From CAVVGZ01 sp963747965 (GTDB taxonomy: Bacteria > Chloroflexota > Anaerolineae > Anaerolineales > Anaerolineaceae): a stretch of DNA of 64,000 nucleotides. A model generated the notes under the pieces. It had not been told where the DNA came from. It did no database searches and saw only the letters and a list, made by a program, of their open reading frames with translations. How positions within the stretch are numbered: the stretch's first letter is position 1; each line of letters starts with the position of its first letter. A program made the position numbers and the translations under genes. Of the stretch, positions 9,018 through 16,154 are shown piece by piece. The stretch lies in assembly GCA_963747965.1 (NCBI GenBank), contig CAVVGZ010000005.1, forward strand, positions 186,001 through 250,000. The letters run 5' to 3'.

Positions 9018-9938
9018 ATGACAATGGATCCTGGTACAGTTGAAAAGATAATTGAGATAATAGCCCGTGAGGTATTAATTGCTGTCGAAGAGAATCGTTA
9101 CCGGAAGGAAAATCCTGGCGGGTCACAATGCTCCTATGAATGTGCAGATGGCATCTGTATAAAAACTTGCTTTGATAAAGCAGGTGAGGTCATTAGTGCT
9201 GGTGCAGACCGCTTAACTTCTACACTGGGTGGAATTCCGGCAGATTTAAATGTCGCCAAAACGATTGACCATACCCTGTTAAAACCTGATGCAACAGCCG
9301 ACCAGGTTGCCCAGCTTTGTTATGAAGCAAAAAAATATCACTTTGCTTCGGTTTGTGTCAACCCTACCCACGTTAAGCTTTGTTCTGAATTACTTAAAGG
9401 GACAGACGTAAAGGTCTGCACTGTAATTGGCTTCCCGCTTGGTGCCTCCGCAACCGAGGTGAAGGTTTATGAAGCCCAGGTTGCACTTCGCAATGGAGCC
9501 ACGGAAATCGATATGGTTATCAATATTGGGGCACTTAAGGCCAAAGACCTTGACCTGGTAGCCAAAGATATCCGTTCCGTAGTGGCCACCGTTCATGCAG
9601 CTGGAGCCCTTGTAAAAACGATTATTGAGACTTCCTTGCTTACGAATGAAGAGAAAGTAATGGTGTGCCTGATTGCCAAGGAAGCCGGCGCAGATTTTGT
9701 AAAAACTTCCACTGGTTTTTCCGGTGGGGGTGCTACGGTGGAAGATGTGGCACTAATGAAACGCACAGTCGGACCAACTGTTGGGGTAAAAGCGTCCGGT
9801 GGCGTTCGCACGAGGGAAGATGCCCTAAATATGATCAAAGCAGGCGCCACCCGAATTGGAGCCAGTGCCGGGGTTAAGATTATTCAGACAGATACTAAAC
9901 AGGATTCATCTTCTGATGGTGTTCCAAAATCTTACTAA
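9018..9938 (+). CDS. deoC: Deoxyribose-phosphate aldolase (DERA), BMC-associated
   Basis: DERA cleaves 2-deoxyribose-5-phosphate to acetaldehyde and glyceraldehyde-3-phosphate. The barrel starts near AKTIDHTLLKPDAT, and the Schiff-base lysine is in DFVKTSTGFSGGGAT (Lys229 counting from the ATG at 9018). The ATG at 9018 is preferred because AGGTGG (9006-9011) sits 6 bp upstream; 9012 and 9024 are also in frame. The ~75-residue N-terminal extension contains a helix (VEKIIEIIAREVLIAVEENR), likely an encapsulation peptide, and a four-cysteine motif CSYECADGICIKTC (C-x3-C-x4-C-x3-C) that plain DERA lacks. It could hold a metal or an Fe-S cluster. This is the second gene of the BMC operon. Confidence 0.93.
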   Translation: MTMDPGTVEKIIEIIAREVLIAVEENRYRKENPGGSQCSYECADGICIKTCFDKAGEVISAGADRLTSTLGGIPADLNVAKTIDHTLLKPDATADQVAQLCYEAKKYHFASVCVNPTHVKLCSELLKGTDVKVCTVIGFPLGASATEVKVYEAQVALRNGATEIDMVINIGALKAKDLDLVAKDIRSVVATVHAAGALVKTIIETSLLTNEEKVMVCLIAKEAGADFVKTSTGFSGGGATVEDVALMKRTVGPTVGVKASGGVRTREDALNMIKAGATRIGASAGVKIIQTDTKQDSSSDGVPKSY

Positions 9939-9957
9939 AGATCAAGCGGAGTGAAAA

Positions 9958-10248
9958 ATGTTAATTGCCCGGGTGATTGGGACGACGGTAGCTACAATAA
10001 AAGATATCAAACTGGAAGGCAGGAAACTGCTGATCCTCAGGCAGACAGATGAGTTTGGTAAACCTTCCGGGAAGCCATACGTTGCAATTGATACTGTGAA
10101 CGCCGGAGTAGGTGAACTTGTTCTTACTGCAGCCGGATCAAGTGCCCGACAGACTACGATTACCAAGGATACACCGGTTGATGCAGTGATTATGGCTGTT
10201 ATTGATACCCTTGAAGTTGATGGCAATCTCGTTTTCCAAAAAGAATAA
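9958..10248 (+). CDS. BMC-P pentameric vertex protein (EutN/CcmL family), copy 1
   Basis: This 96-residue protein shows the EutN/CcmL pattern: MLIARVIGTTVATIKDIKLEG, then LLILRQTDEFGKP, VAIDTVNAGVGELVLTAAGSSAR, and the end AVIMAVIDTLEVDG. BMC-P pentamers cap the vertices of the icosahedral shell. It is one of three BMC-P genes in this operon. Multiple BMC-P paralogues are usual in several BMC types. Confidence 0.95.
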   Translation: MLIARVIGTTVATIKDIKLEGRKLLILRQTDEFGKPSGKPYVAIDTVNAGVGELVLTAAGSSARQTTITKDTPVDAVIMAVIDTLEVDGNLVFQKE

Positions 10249-10263
10249 TGTTGATGGGGATTC

Positions 10264-11724
10264 ATGGCTCTAGCATTTGACCTCGATTTAACATCCGTTC
10301 AAGAAGCCCGCCACCTGGTTGAGGCTGCATACCAGGCTCAACAAGTCTGGGGAAAGGCAAGCCAGGATCTGGTGGATCGGGTTTGCTCAGCAATGGCTGA
10401 AGCAGCTTTCGGTGCATCCGAGAGACTGGGCCGGATGGCTCATGAAGAGACCGGGTATGGAGTTCCGGAACATAAACGAATTAAGAATGAGTTTGCCTCA
10501 CGCTTCCTGTGGAACAGTATTAAGGATATAAAAACTGTTGGTGTTGTTGGCCATGATCCAATAAAAAAAGTAGTTGAAATTGCCTGGCCAGCTGGAATTG
10601 TCGCAGCACTTACTCCCAGTACTAATCCAACCTCTACTGTGATGGCAAAGGTAATAATGGCGGTGAAGGCACGCAATGGAATTGTTGTGGCGCCGCATCC
10701 TTCTTCGGTCCGCTGCTGCGTGGAGACTGCCCGATTAATGGCTAATGCAGCTGAACAAAATGGTGCTCCAAAGGGTTTGATCAGCTGTATGGAGAATATT
10801 TCCCTTGCAGGTACCCAGGAATTGATGAACCATAAACGGATCCGGCTGATTTTGGCCACCGGCGGAAGCCCTATGGTTAAGGCGGCTCACTCGGTTGGGA
10901 AACCTGCTTATGGCGTTGGACCTGGAAATGTCCCGGTGTATGTTGACAGGAGCGCAGATCTTGAGAAAGCTGCCCGTTATATTGTCAGCAGCAAGGCGTT
11001 TGATTTTTCTACAATTTGCGCAACCGAGCAGGCAGTTATTGCCGATCGCCCAATTGCTGAACGGCTGGCGGAATTAATGAAGGCACAGGGGGCATATTTT
11101 GTCGATAGTCTGCAGGCGGATCTTCTGGCAAAATTATTGTTCAGAGAGGATGGATCAATCAATCCAGCAACTGTGGGAAAATCCCCCCAATACCTTGCTG
11201 CAATGGCAGGATTGGAGGTCCCTCGATCGGCAAGGATTCTGGTTGCAAAACTCAAGCGAGTCGGCAAGGATGAACCCCTTTCACGAGAAAAATTAACCAC
11301 TGTTTTGGGATGGTATGTAGCAGATGGATGGGAAGCCGGTTGTGAAAGATGCATTGAATTAATACAATTCGGGGGTCGAGGCCACAGCCAGATAATCTGG
11401 GCAAATAACCAGGATGTCATCATGCAGTTCGGATTGGAAAAACCGGTATTCAGAATCCTGGTCAACACACCGGGAACTCTCGGAGCAATTGGTTATACAA
11501 CCGGGGTGATGCCTTCCATGACCCTGGGAGCCGGAGCTATTGGCGGTTCAATTACTGGCGATAATATTACGGTTTACCATTTATTTAATATTAAGAGGCT
11601 GGCTTATGAACTTATGCCGCCACCGGATATTTTCTTCCAACCGGTAAATGAATCTCAAGGGATTTCACCGCAGGAACTTGAAAAAATTGTTTATGAAGTA
11701 GTTCAGCAGATTGTTGGAAAATAA
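10264..11724 (+). CDS. CoA-acylating aldehyde dehydrogenase (PduP/EutE-like)
   Basis: The 486-residue product belongs to the aldehyde dehydrogenase superfamily branch that converts an aldehyde with CoA and NAD+ to acyl-CoA and NADH. The catalytic Cys252 is in DFSTICATEQ, and GVGPGNVPVYVD and PSTNPTSTVMAK are typical of the PduP/EutE group. After a short linker, the C-terminus SPQELEKIVYEVVQQIVG forms an amphipathic helix typical of encapsulation peptides. With DERA upstream, acetaldehyde is the likely substrate. It is the signature enzyme of the operon and begins 15 bp after the BMC-P gene. Confidence 0.94.
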   Translation: MALAFDLDLTSVQEARHLVEAAYQAQQVWGKASQDLVDRVCSAMAEAAFGASERLGRMAHEETGYGVPEHKRIKNEFASRFLWNSIKDIKTVGVVGHDPIKKVVEIAWPAGIVAALTPSTNPTSTVMAKVIMAVKARNGIVVAPHPSSVRCCVETARLMANAAEQNGAPKGLISCMENISLAGTQELMNHKRIRLILATGGSPMVKAAHSVGKPAYGVGPGNVPVYVDRSADLEKAARYIVSSKAFDFSTICATEQAVIADRPIAERLAELMKAQGAYFVDSLQADLLAKLLFREDGSINPATVGKSPQYLAAMAGLEVPRSARILVAKLKRVGKDEPLSREKLTTVLGWYVADGWEAGCERCIELIQFGGRGHSQIIWANNQDVIMQFGLEKPVFRILVNTPGTLGAIGYTTGVMPSMTLGAGAIGGSITGDNITVYHLFNIKRLAYELMPPPDIFFQPVNESQGISPQELEKIVYEVVQQIVGK

Positions 11725-11766
11725 TCTGATATTACAAAGAAAAATTTGATTATAGAGGAGTTTTGT

Positions 11767-12102
11767 ATGGCACAAGAAATCGCTTTAATTGCATTAGGAA
11801 TGGTTGAAACTCGTGGTCTGGTTGGTGCTGTTGAAGCTGCCGATGCCATGGTAAAAGCGGCCAATGTGGTTCTCATCGGTTCAGAGTATGTTGGCGGTGG
11901 TTATGTGACAGTAATGGTGCGCGGAGATGTTGGCGCAGTAAAAGCTGCCACGGATGCTGGTGCAGCAGCTGCAAAACGGGTAGGTGAATTGGTTTCTGTC
12001 CATGTCATCCCCAGGCCCCACGAAGATGTGGAGATGATTCTCCCACAGCGGTCAAAGGGAAGTTTTGCCGGGCGGGCAGCTGAAGGTAAAAAGGTCGCTT
12101 AA
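11767..12102 (+). CDS. BMC-H hexameric shell protein
   Basis: A single BMC domain of the PduA/EutM/CcmK kind starts MAQEIALIALGMVETRGLVGAVEAADAM and contains the GGGYVTVMVRGDVGAVKAA segment and VIPRPHEDVE. The pore loop lies around the residues SEYVGGG. The ATG at 11767 is preferred over an upstream in-frame codon because GAGGAG (11755-11760) is correctly spaced. At 111 residues it carries a short basic C-terminal tail (RSKGSFAGRAAEGKKVA). It is the only BMC-H gene in the window and so would have to tile the facets. Confidence 0.96.
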   Translation: MAQEIALIALGMVETRGLVGAVEAADAMVKAANVVLIGSEYVGGGYVTVMVRGDVGAVKAATDAGAAAAKRVGELVSVHVIPRPHEDVEMILPQRSKGSFAGRAAEGKKVA

Positions 12103-12110
12103 GAAAAGGA

Positions 12111-12962
12111 TTGGAATCTCACACTGCCGACAGGATTGATTCTTATCTCTCTGCTGCCGAAGCTGTAATCCAGCCTTCCTTTTCTCAGGCACCCCCTTTC
12201 TTGATCCAGCCCGGGCAGAGGGCTGTCCATGTGGGGGTTGACCTGGGTACTGCATACATCGTACTGGTGGTCCTGGATGAAATGTTTCAGCCAATTGCCG
12301 GGGAGTACCAATTTGCTCAGGTTGTTCGGGACGGATTGGTGGTAGATTTCATTGGAGCAATTGATATCCTGAGTGGGATGAAAAAAAGATTGGAAGACAG
12401 GATTGGAATGGAACTCAATCATGCTGCAACAGGATATCCACCCGGTGTTCCCTTGACAGAGGTACGAGCGACTGCCCATGTCCTGGATGCTGCCGGATTA
12501 TTCTGTTCAGGCCAGATAGCAGAACCTGTTGCTGCGAATAAAGTGATCGGACTCCACGATGGAGCGATAGTTGATGTGGGCGGCGGCACAACTGGTATTG
12601 CGATTATCAAGGATGATAAGGTAATCTACACTGCCGATGAACCAACTGGAGGCACACATTTTTCCTTGGTGATTGCCGGGGCACACGGAATATCTTTTGA
12701 AGCAGCAGAAGATTTAAAAAAGGACCCAGCCCAACAACAAAGACTTTTCCCGGTAGTGCGTCCTGTTATGGAAAAAGTCTCAAATATTGTTACCAAACAC
12801 CTTGAAGGTAAAGAGGTTTTTCAAATAAAGCTGGTTGGAGGAACGGCATCATTTCCAGGAATGGCTGAAGTTATGCAGGAATATACGGGAATTTTAACAT
12901 CCATTCCGTCGCGTCCACTTTTTGTAACCCCCTTGGGGATAGCCATGCATGATGTCCAATAA
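12111..12962 (+). CDS. eutJ: EutJ-like actin/Hsp70-fold ATPase
   Basis: This 283-residue actin-like ATPase shows the phosphate-1 loop VGVDLGTAYIVLVVLD, the phosphate-2 motif IVDVGGGTTGIAI and the adenosine motif LVGGTASFPGM, all of the EutJ/PilM/MreB superfamily. EutJ proteins are found in several BMC loci and are thought to act as chaperones or assembly factors. That role is not experimentally settled. The start is a TTG at 12111 preceded by AAAAGGA, 8 bp after the BMC-H stop. A 40-residue N-terminal stretch precedes the ATPase core. Confidence 0.88.
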   Translation: MESHTADRIDSYLSAAEAVIQPSFSQAPPFLIQPGQRAVHVGVDLGTAYIVLVVLDEMFQPIAGEYQFAQVVRDGLVVDFIGAIDILSGMKKRLEDRIGMELNHAATGYPPGVPLTEVRATAHVLDAAGLFCSGQIAEPVAANKVIGLHDGAIVDVGGGTTGIAIIKDDKVIYTADEPTGGTHFSLVIAGAHGISFEAAEDLKKDPAQQQRLFPVVRPVMEKVSNIVTKHLEGKEVFQIKLVGGTASFPGMAEVMQEYTGILTSIPSRPLFVTPLGIAMHDVQ

Positions 12963-12980
12963 TTATGGAAAGGAGTATTA

Positions 12981-13607
12981 ATGGCTGAAAATTTTTCTTT
13001 ACGGTGTTATTGTTTTTTGGATCGCATGCAGGCACAATATGCTGCTTTCATCGGTACGGTGACCCAGGGTGACCTGCCAACGGAAGGAATGGCATCCCTT
13101 TACGTGGAAATGGCTCCCGGGAATGAGGTCTTTCGGGTGGTTGATATTGCGGTCAAGGCTACAGAGGCTAGACCGGGAGCCCAAATTGTTGAACGTGAAT
13201 TTGGAATGTTTGAAGTTCATTCGCTTAATCAGGCCGCAGTAATCGAGGCTGGCGAGGTAGTCCTGGCAAGGCTTGGTTTATCTGTGAGGGACCGCATAAA
13301 ACCGCAAATTGCGTCTACCCAGGTAATTACCAGGATCGATCCATATCAGGCGCAGCTGCTTAACCGATTTCGGCGGGGGAGCATGATTGTACCTGGTGAA
13401 ACACTTCTCGTCCTTGAATGTGCCCCAGCCGCTTATATTAATTATGCCTGTAATGAAACCGAAAAAAAGGCCAATATAAAAATAGTTCACGTCTCATCCG
13501 TCGGGCGGTATGGGAGGATGTGGCTTTCAGGCAGCGAGGCAGAGATAATTACAGCCCGAAATGCTGCAATCCAGGCATTAGAAGCTCTGGAAGGGAAACA
13601 AGAATAG
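12981..13607 (+). CDS. BMC-T tandem-domain shell protein
   Basis: The 208-residue protein contains two BMC-like halves: LDRMQAQYAAFIGTVTQGDLPTEG... with VDIAVKATEARPGAQIVER, and a second half around MIVPGETLLVLECAPAAYINYACNETEKKANI. Trimers of such tandem proteins form pseudohexameric tiles, often with a wider gated pore. An AAGGAG ribosome-binding site lies at 12967-12973. The length and pattern fit a BMC-T, but whether it forms stacked double layers cannot be read from the sequence. Confidence 0.9.
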   Translation: MAENFSLRCYCFLDRMQAQYAAFIGTVTQGDLPTEGMASLYVEMAPGNEVFRVVDIAVKATEARPGAQIVEREFGMFEVHSLNQAAVIEAGEVVLARLGLSVRDRIKPQIASTQVITRIDPYQAQLLNRFRRGSMIVPGETLLVLECAPAAYINYACNETEKKANIKIVHVSSVGRYGRMWLSGSEAEIITARNAAIQALEALEGKQE

Positions 13608-13650
13608 ACGGTCTTTTGGACCCGGGATATAGTAGAAAGCGGAGTTAGGT

Positions 13651-14013
13651 ATGCCAAAAGAATTTTATACGGAACGCGATATCGAGGACATGGCTAAAAA
13701 GGGAGTTCAATCTCTGGTTGTGACGGATGATATCGTTCTGACAGAATTAGCCTACGAAAAAGCTGACCGCCTTGGGGTTAAGTTGATCCGACCAAATGCA
13801 ACACCCCCCAGTGCGCCAGTCCGGCCTTATATTTCCGAGCAAACACCATGGTCTGGGGCTTTACCGGTAGTTAAGGATTCTTGTCCAGAATGTTCATCAA
13901 ATCTCTCAAAAAGGGTACATGATGCAGTTATGGCTCGATTAGGAGGGCAGGTAGATCCGGCTCTTCTGGATGTGATCATAAAAAGAGTTCTCAATAATGT
14001 AGGATTAAAATAG
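13651..14013 (+). CDS. Small BMC-associated protein with probable encapsulation tail
   Basis: Of 120 residues, the first ~45 (FYTERDIEDMAKKGVQSLVV...LTELAYEKADRLGVKLIRP) resemble the short N-terminal module seen beside or fused to BMC enzymes such as cobalamin adenosyltransferases. After a Pro-rich linker and one CPEC motif, the last ~40 residues are predicted amphipathic helices (KRVHDAVMARLGGQVDPALLDVIIKRVLNN). I infer a lumen-targeted adaptor or scaffold; no enzymatic motif is visible. It lies between the BMC-T and BMC-P genes, 3 bp before the latter. Confidence 0.7.
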   Translation: MPKEFYTERDIEDMAKKGVQSLVVTDDIVLTELAYEKADRLGVKLIRPNATPPSAPVRPYISEQTPWSGALPVVKDSCPECSSNLSKRVHDAVMARLGGQVDPALLDVIIKRVLNNVGLK

Positions 14014-14016
14014 ATT

Positions 14017-14337
14017 ATGTTATTCGGCCTTGTCCGCGGGAATGCAGTTTGCACCATGAAAGTCCCTGGAACGGAGGGGCTTAAATTCCTGGTTGTACAG
14101 CCATTGGATAAACATATGGAACCAGTAGGGTTACTGCAGGTTGCGGTAGATGTTGTGCAGGCAGGAGAAGGAGATCTATGTGTGATGGTTAGATCACGCG
14201 ATGCCTCTCTGGCAATGCCGGATGTAAAATTTGTACCAGTTGACCTGGCGCTGGTAGGCATAGTCGACGAATTGGAAGTACGTCCGGATGGAGAATTTGA
14301 TTTTACTCTAAAACCGGGATGGGTTCAATATACATGA
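14017..14337 (+). CDS. BMC-P pentameric vertex protein, copy 2
   Basis: This 106-residue EutN/CcmL-family protein starts MLFGLVRGNAVCTMKVPGTEG and contains LKFLVVQPLDKHMEPVG, VAVDVVQAGEGDLCVMVRS and VDLALVGIVDELEV. It is diverged from copies 1 and 3, so the three probably fill distinct vertex or specialised positions. Its stop overlaps the start of copy 3 (ATGA at 14334-14337), which points to translational coupling. Confidence 0.93.
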   Translation: MLFGLVRGNAVCTMKVPGTEGLKFLVVQPLDKHMEPVGLLQVAVDVVQAGEGDLCVMVRSRDASLAMPDVKFVPVDLALVGIVDELEVRPDGEFDFTLKPGWVQYT

Positions 14338-14621
14338 TCATTGGAAAAGTTACCGGCACAGTTGTCACTACAGTCAGCCATCCCCATTATAATAATTACC
14401 GGATTCTGGTTGTACAGCCGATGATATTTCCCGGGGACAAAGCCGATGGTGATTTTATTGCCGTAGATAATACCCATGCCGGTATTGGCGATACGGTTCT
14501 GGTCAATCGCGAAGGCGGTGGGGCCAGGCAGGTCTTAAATAATCCGGATGCGTGTATAATTTCTGTAATTGTAGGAATTGTGGATTCGGTCTTTATTGCT
14601 GAAGAATATTTATCTGGTTAG
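14334..14621 (+). CDS. BMC-P pentameric vertex protein, copy 3
   Basis: This 95-residue EutN/CcmL-family protein starts MIIGKVTGTVVTTVSHPHYNNYR and contains ILVVQPMIFPGDKADG, IAVDNTHAGIGDTVLVNREGGGAR and VGIVDSVF. The ATG at 14334 overlaps the stop of the previous gene. An upstream in-frame ATG at 14319 would lie inside copy 2 and is less likely. Confidence 0.94.
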   Translation: MIIGKVTGTVVTTVSHPHYNNYRILVVQPMIFPGDKADGDFIAVDNTHAGIGDTVLVNREGGGARQVLNNPDACIISVIVGIVDSVFIAEEYLSG

Positions 14622-14634
14622 GTGAAGTGTTATT

Positions 14635-14934
14635 ATGGGTTCCAACCTCATTAACTTATATTTACAAAATCGCCTTGAAAGTGGTATGCAGGCTGTACCC
14701 TGTAAAAATTGCCCTGGTGGAAAGATGTTCAGGCAATTCAGCACATATTTTACCTGGATGGGCGATGAACTGGTTGCTGTCCCTGATTTTCCACTATGGC
14801 AGTGTGATGTTTGCAAACATTGTGAGTACGATATACAGGCTCGTCAATATCTGAGGACGACATTCACCAGGGGGCATCAAAAGAATTTTTCCGGTTTTGT
14901 GCAATTAAATAAAGTTCATCCATTATCAAAATAG
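14635..14934 (+). CDS. Small zinc-ribbon protein, paralogue of 7993-8292
   Basis: This 99-residue protein has the pairs CKNC and CDVC, plus the segment VAVPDFPLWQCDVCKHCEYD shared with the protein encoded just upstream of the operon. A short helix with hydrophobic spacing (LINLYLQNRLES) precedes the first pair. It is the last gene before a strong terminator and is probably translated from the BMC transcript. Its role is unknown. Possibilities are a regulator, a metal chaperone or a shell-associated factor. Confidence 0.75.
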   Translation: MGSNLINLYLQNRLESGMQAVPCKNCPGGKMFRQFSTYFTWMGDELVAVPDFPLWQCDVCKHCEYDIQARQYLRTTFTRGHQKNFSGFVQLNKVHPLSK

Positions 14935-14952
14935 TCAATTAGCGGAATGGTT

Positions 14953-14986
14953 AAAAAGATCCCATCCAAACGGATGGGATCTTTTT
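14953..14986. terminator. Bidirectional terminator, BMC operon / HAD gene
   Basis: A perfect 15-bp inverted repeat (14953-14967 with 14972-14986, loop AAAC) has five A at its left end and five T at its right end. It can therefore end transcripts from both converging genes. Confidence 0.92.
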
Positions 14987-14987
14987 G

Positions 14988-15764
14988 TCATTTTTTAATG
15001 GATTCAACATCGATATTGGCGATGGATGAAACCACACTGGTTGGTTGGTACGGGTATCTGGCGATGTCCTCCATTGTTGTGGACCCGGACAAAACGAGGA
15101 TTGTTTCCAATCCTGTTTCGATGCCAGCAATGATATCTGTATCCATGCGGTCACCAATCATAACGGTATTTTCCGAGTGTACACCGAGGTAATTCAAAGC
15201 CGATCGCATCATGTATGGATTGGGTTTTCCCACAAAAAACGGAGATTTTCCGGAAGCCTTCTCAAAGAGAGCTGCCATCGCCCCACAGGCTGGTGAAATA
15301 CCTCCCTCGTTTGGTCCACTTGGATCAGGGTTTGTGGCGATAAAATGCGCACCCTTCGTTATCAGCCGGATTGCCTTGGTAATGGTTTCGTAATGGTAGT
15401 TATGGGTTTCACCAAGGACAACGTAATCAGGATCAACATCTGTCAGTACGAATCCTTCGTTGTGCAGTGCGGTGGTTAAACCAATATCGCCTACCACAAA
15501 AGCTTTTCCATTTGATTTTTGTGATTTGAGAAAAGTTGCGGTTGCCATGGCTGAAGTGAAAATGCAATCTTCGCCAATATCAATCCCGGTATTTTTTAAG
15601 CGGTAAGCCAGATCGGCTGGCGTGAAAATTGGGTTATTGGTAAGGACAAGAAATTTAATTTTCTTCTCCTTTAACTTTTCGATGAAAATGTCCGCTCCAG
15701 GGATCATCTGTTTCCCATGGACAAGTACACCATCCATATCAATAATATAATTTTTGTAATTCAT
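14988..15764 (-). CDS. HAD-IIA family sugar phosphatase (NagD-like)
   Basis: This 258-residue HAD hydrolase has motif I DMDGVLVHG, motif II LTNNP, the GKPNPYMM lysine motif and the acidic motif IGDRMDTDI. The C2-type cap places it with NagD and other phosphoglycolate, nucleotide or sugar phosphatases. The ATG at 15764 is chosen because AGGAG lies 4 bp upstream; an in-frame ATG at 15779 precedes the ribosome-binding site. It converges on the BMC operon but is transcribed separately. Confidence 0.88.
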   Translation of the reverse strand: MNYKNYIIDMDGVLVHGKQMIPGADIFIEKLKEKKIKFLVLTNNPIFTPADLAYRLKNTGIDIGEDCIFTSAMATATFLKSQKSNGKAFVVGDIGLTTALHNEGFVLTDVDPDYVVLGETHNYHYETITKAIRLITKGAHFIATNPDPSGPNEGGISPACGAMAALFEKASGKSPFFVGKPNPYMMRSALNYLGVHSENTVMIGDRMDTDIIAGIETGLETILVLSGSTTMEDIARYPYQPTSVVSSIANIDVESIKK

Positions 15765-15779
15765 AATGCTCCTAGTCAT

Positions 15780-16154
15780 TTAGGGATTAACTAAAATAAG
15801 TTAATCTCTATGTTTTTTTCTTGAGGTATTTTTAATTGTAATTAAATACCGGGATCAGAAATTGAATAATGATACATTGAAAATCTCGTTCAATGGCAAT
15901 AATTTTACCACATTACTTCCAGATCAGGGTGTTTGGAGGGTACCATCCCTGCATTATTAGGATTTCGATAGGCCATGATTCGTAAATCTATTGTTCCCCA
16001 GTTATTGGCAATTTTTTCTCCCCGCCAGATAGGATACATTTTGCCTGAAAATTGCGGATTCTCATTTTCAGGTCTTTAAAGATAAGCTGATTATGCAAAA
16101 AAAAGACAGGTAGTGAACTCACTACCTGTCCTCCTTCGGTTTCAACCAATTATT
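15780..16154. other. Intergenic region between HAD gene and groL
   Basis: No coding sequence seen. It holds an A/T-rich inverted repeat at about 15783-15805 (GATTAACT/AAGTTAATC) near the HAD gene's promoter side, and the groL terminator at 16097-16130. Confidence 0.6.
16097..16130 (-). terminator. Terminator of groES-groEL
   Basis: GACAGGTAGTGA and its complement TCACTACCTGTC (16105-16130) are followed, in the direction of groL transcription, by eight T (A at 16097-16104). It lies 25 bp after the groL stop. Confidence 0.9.
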
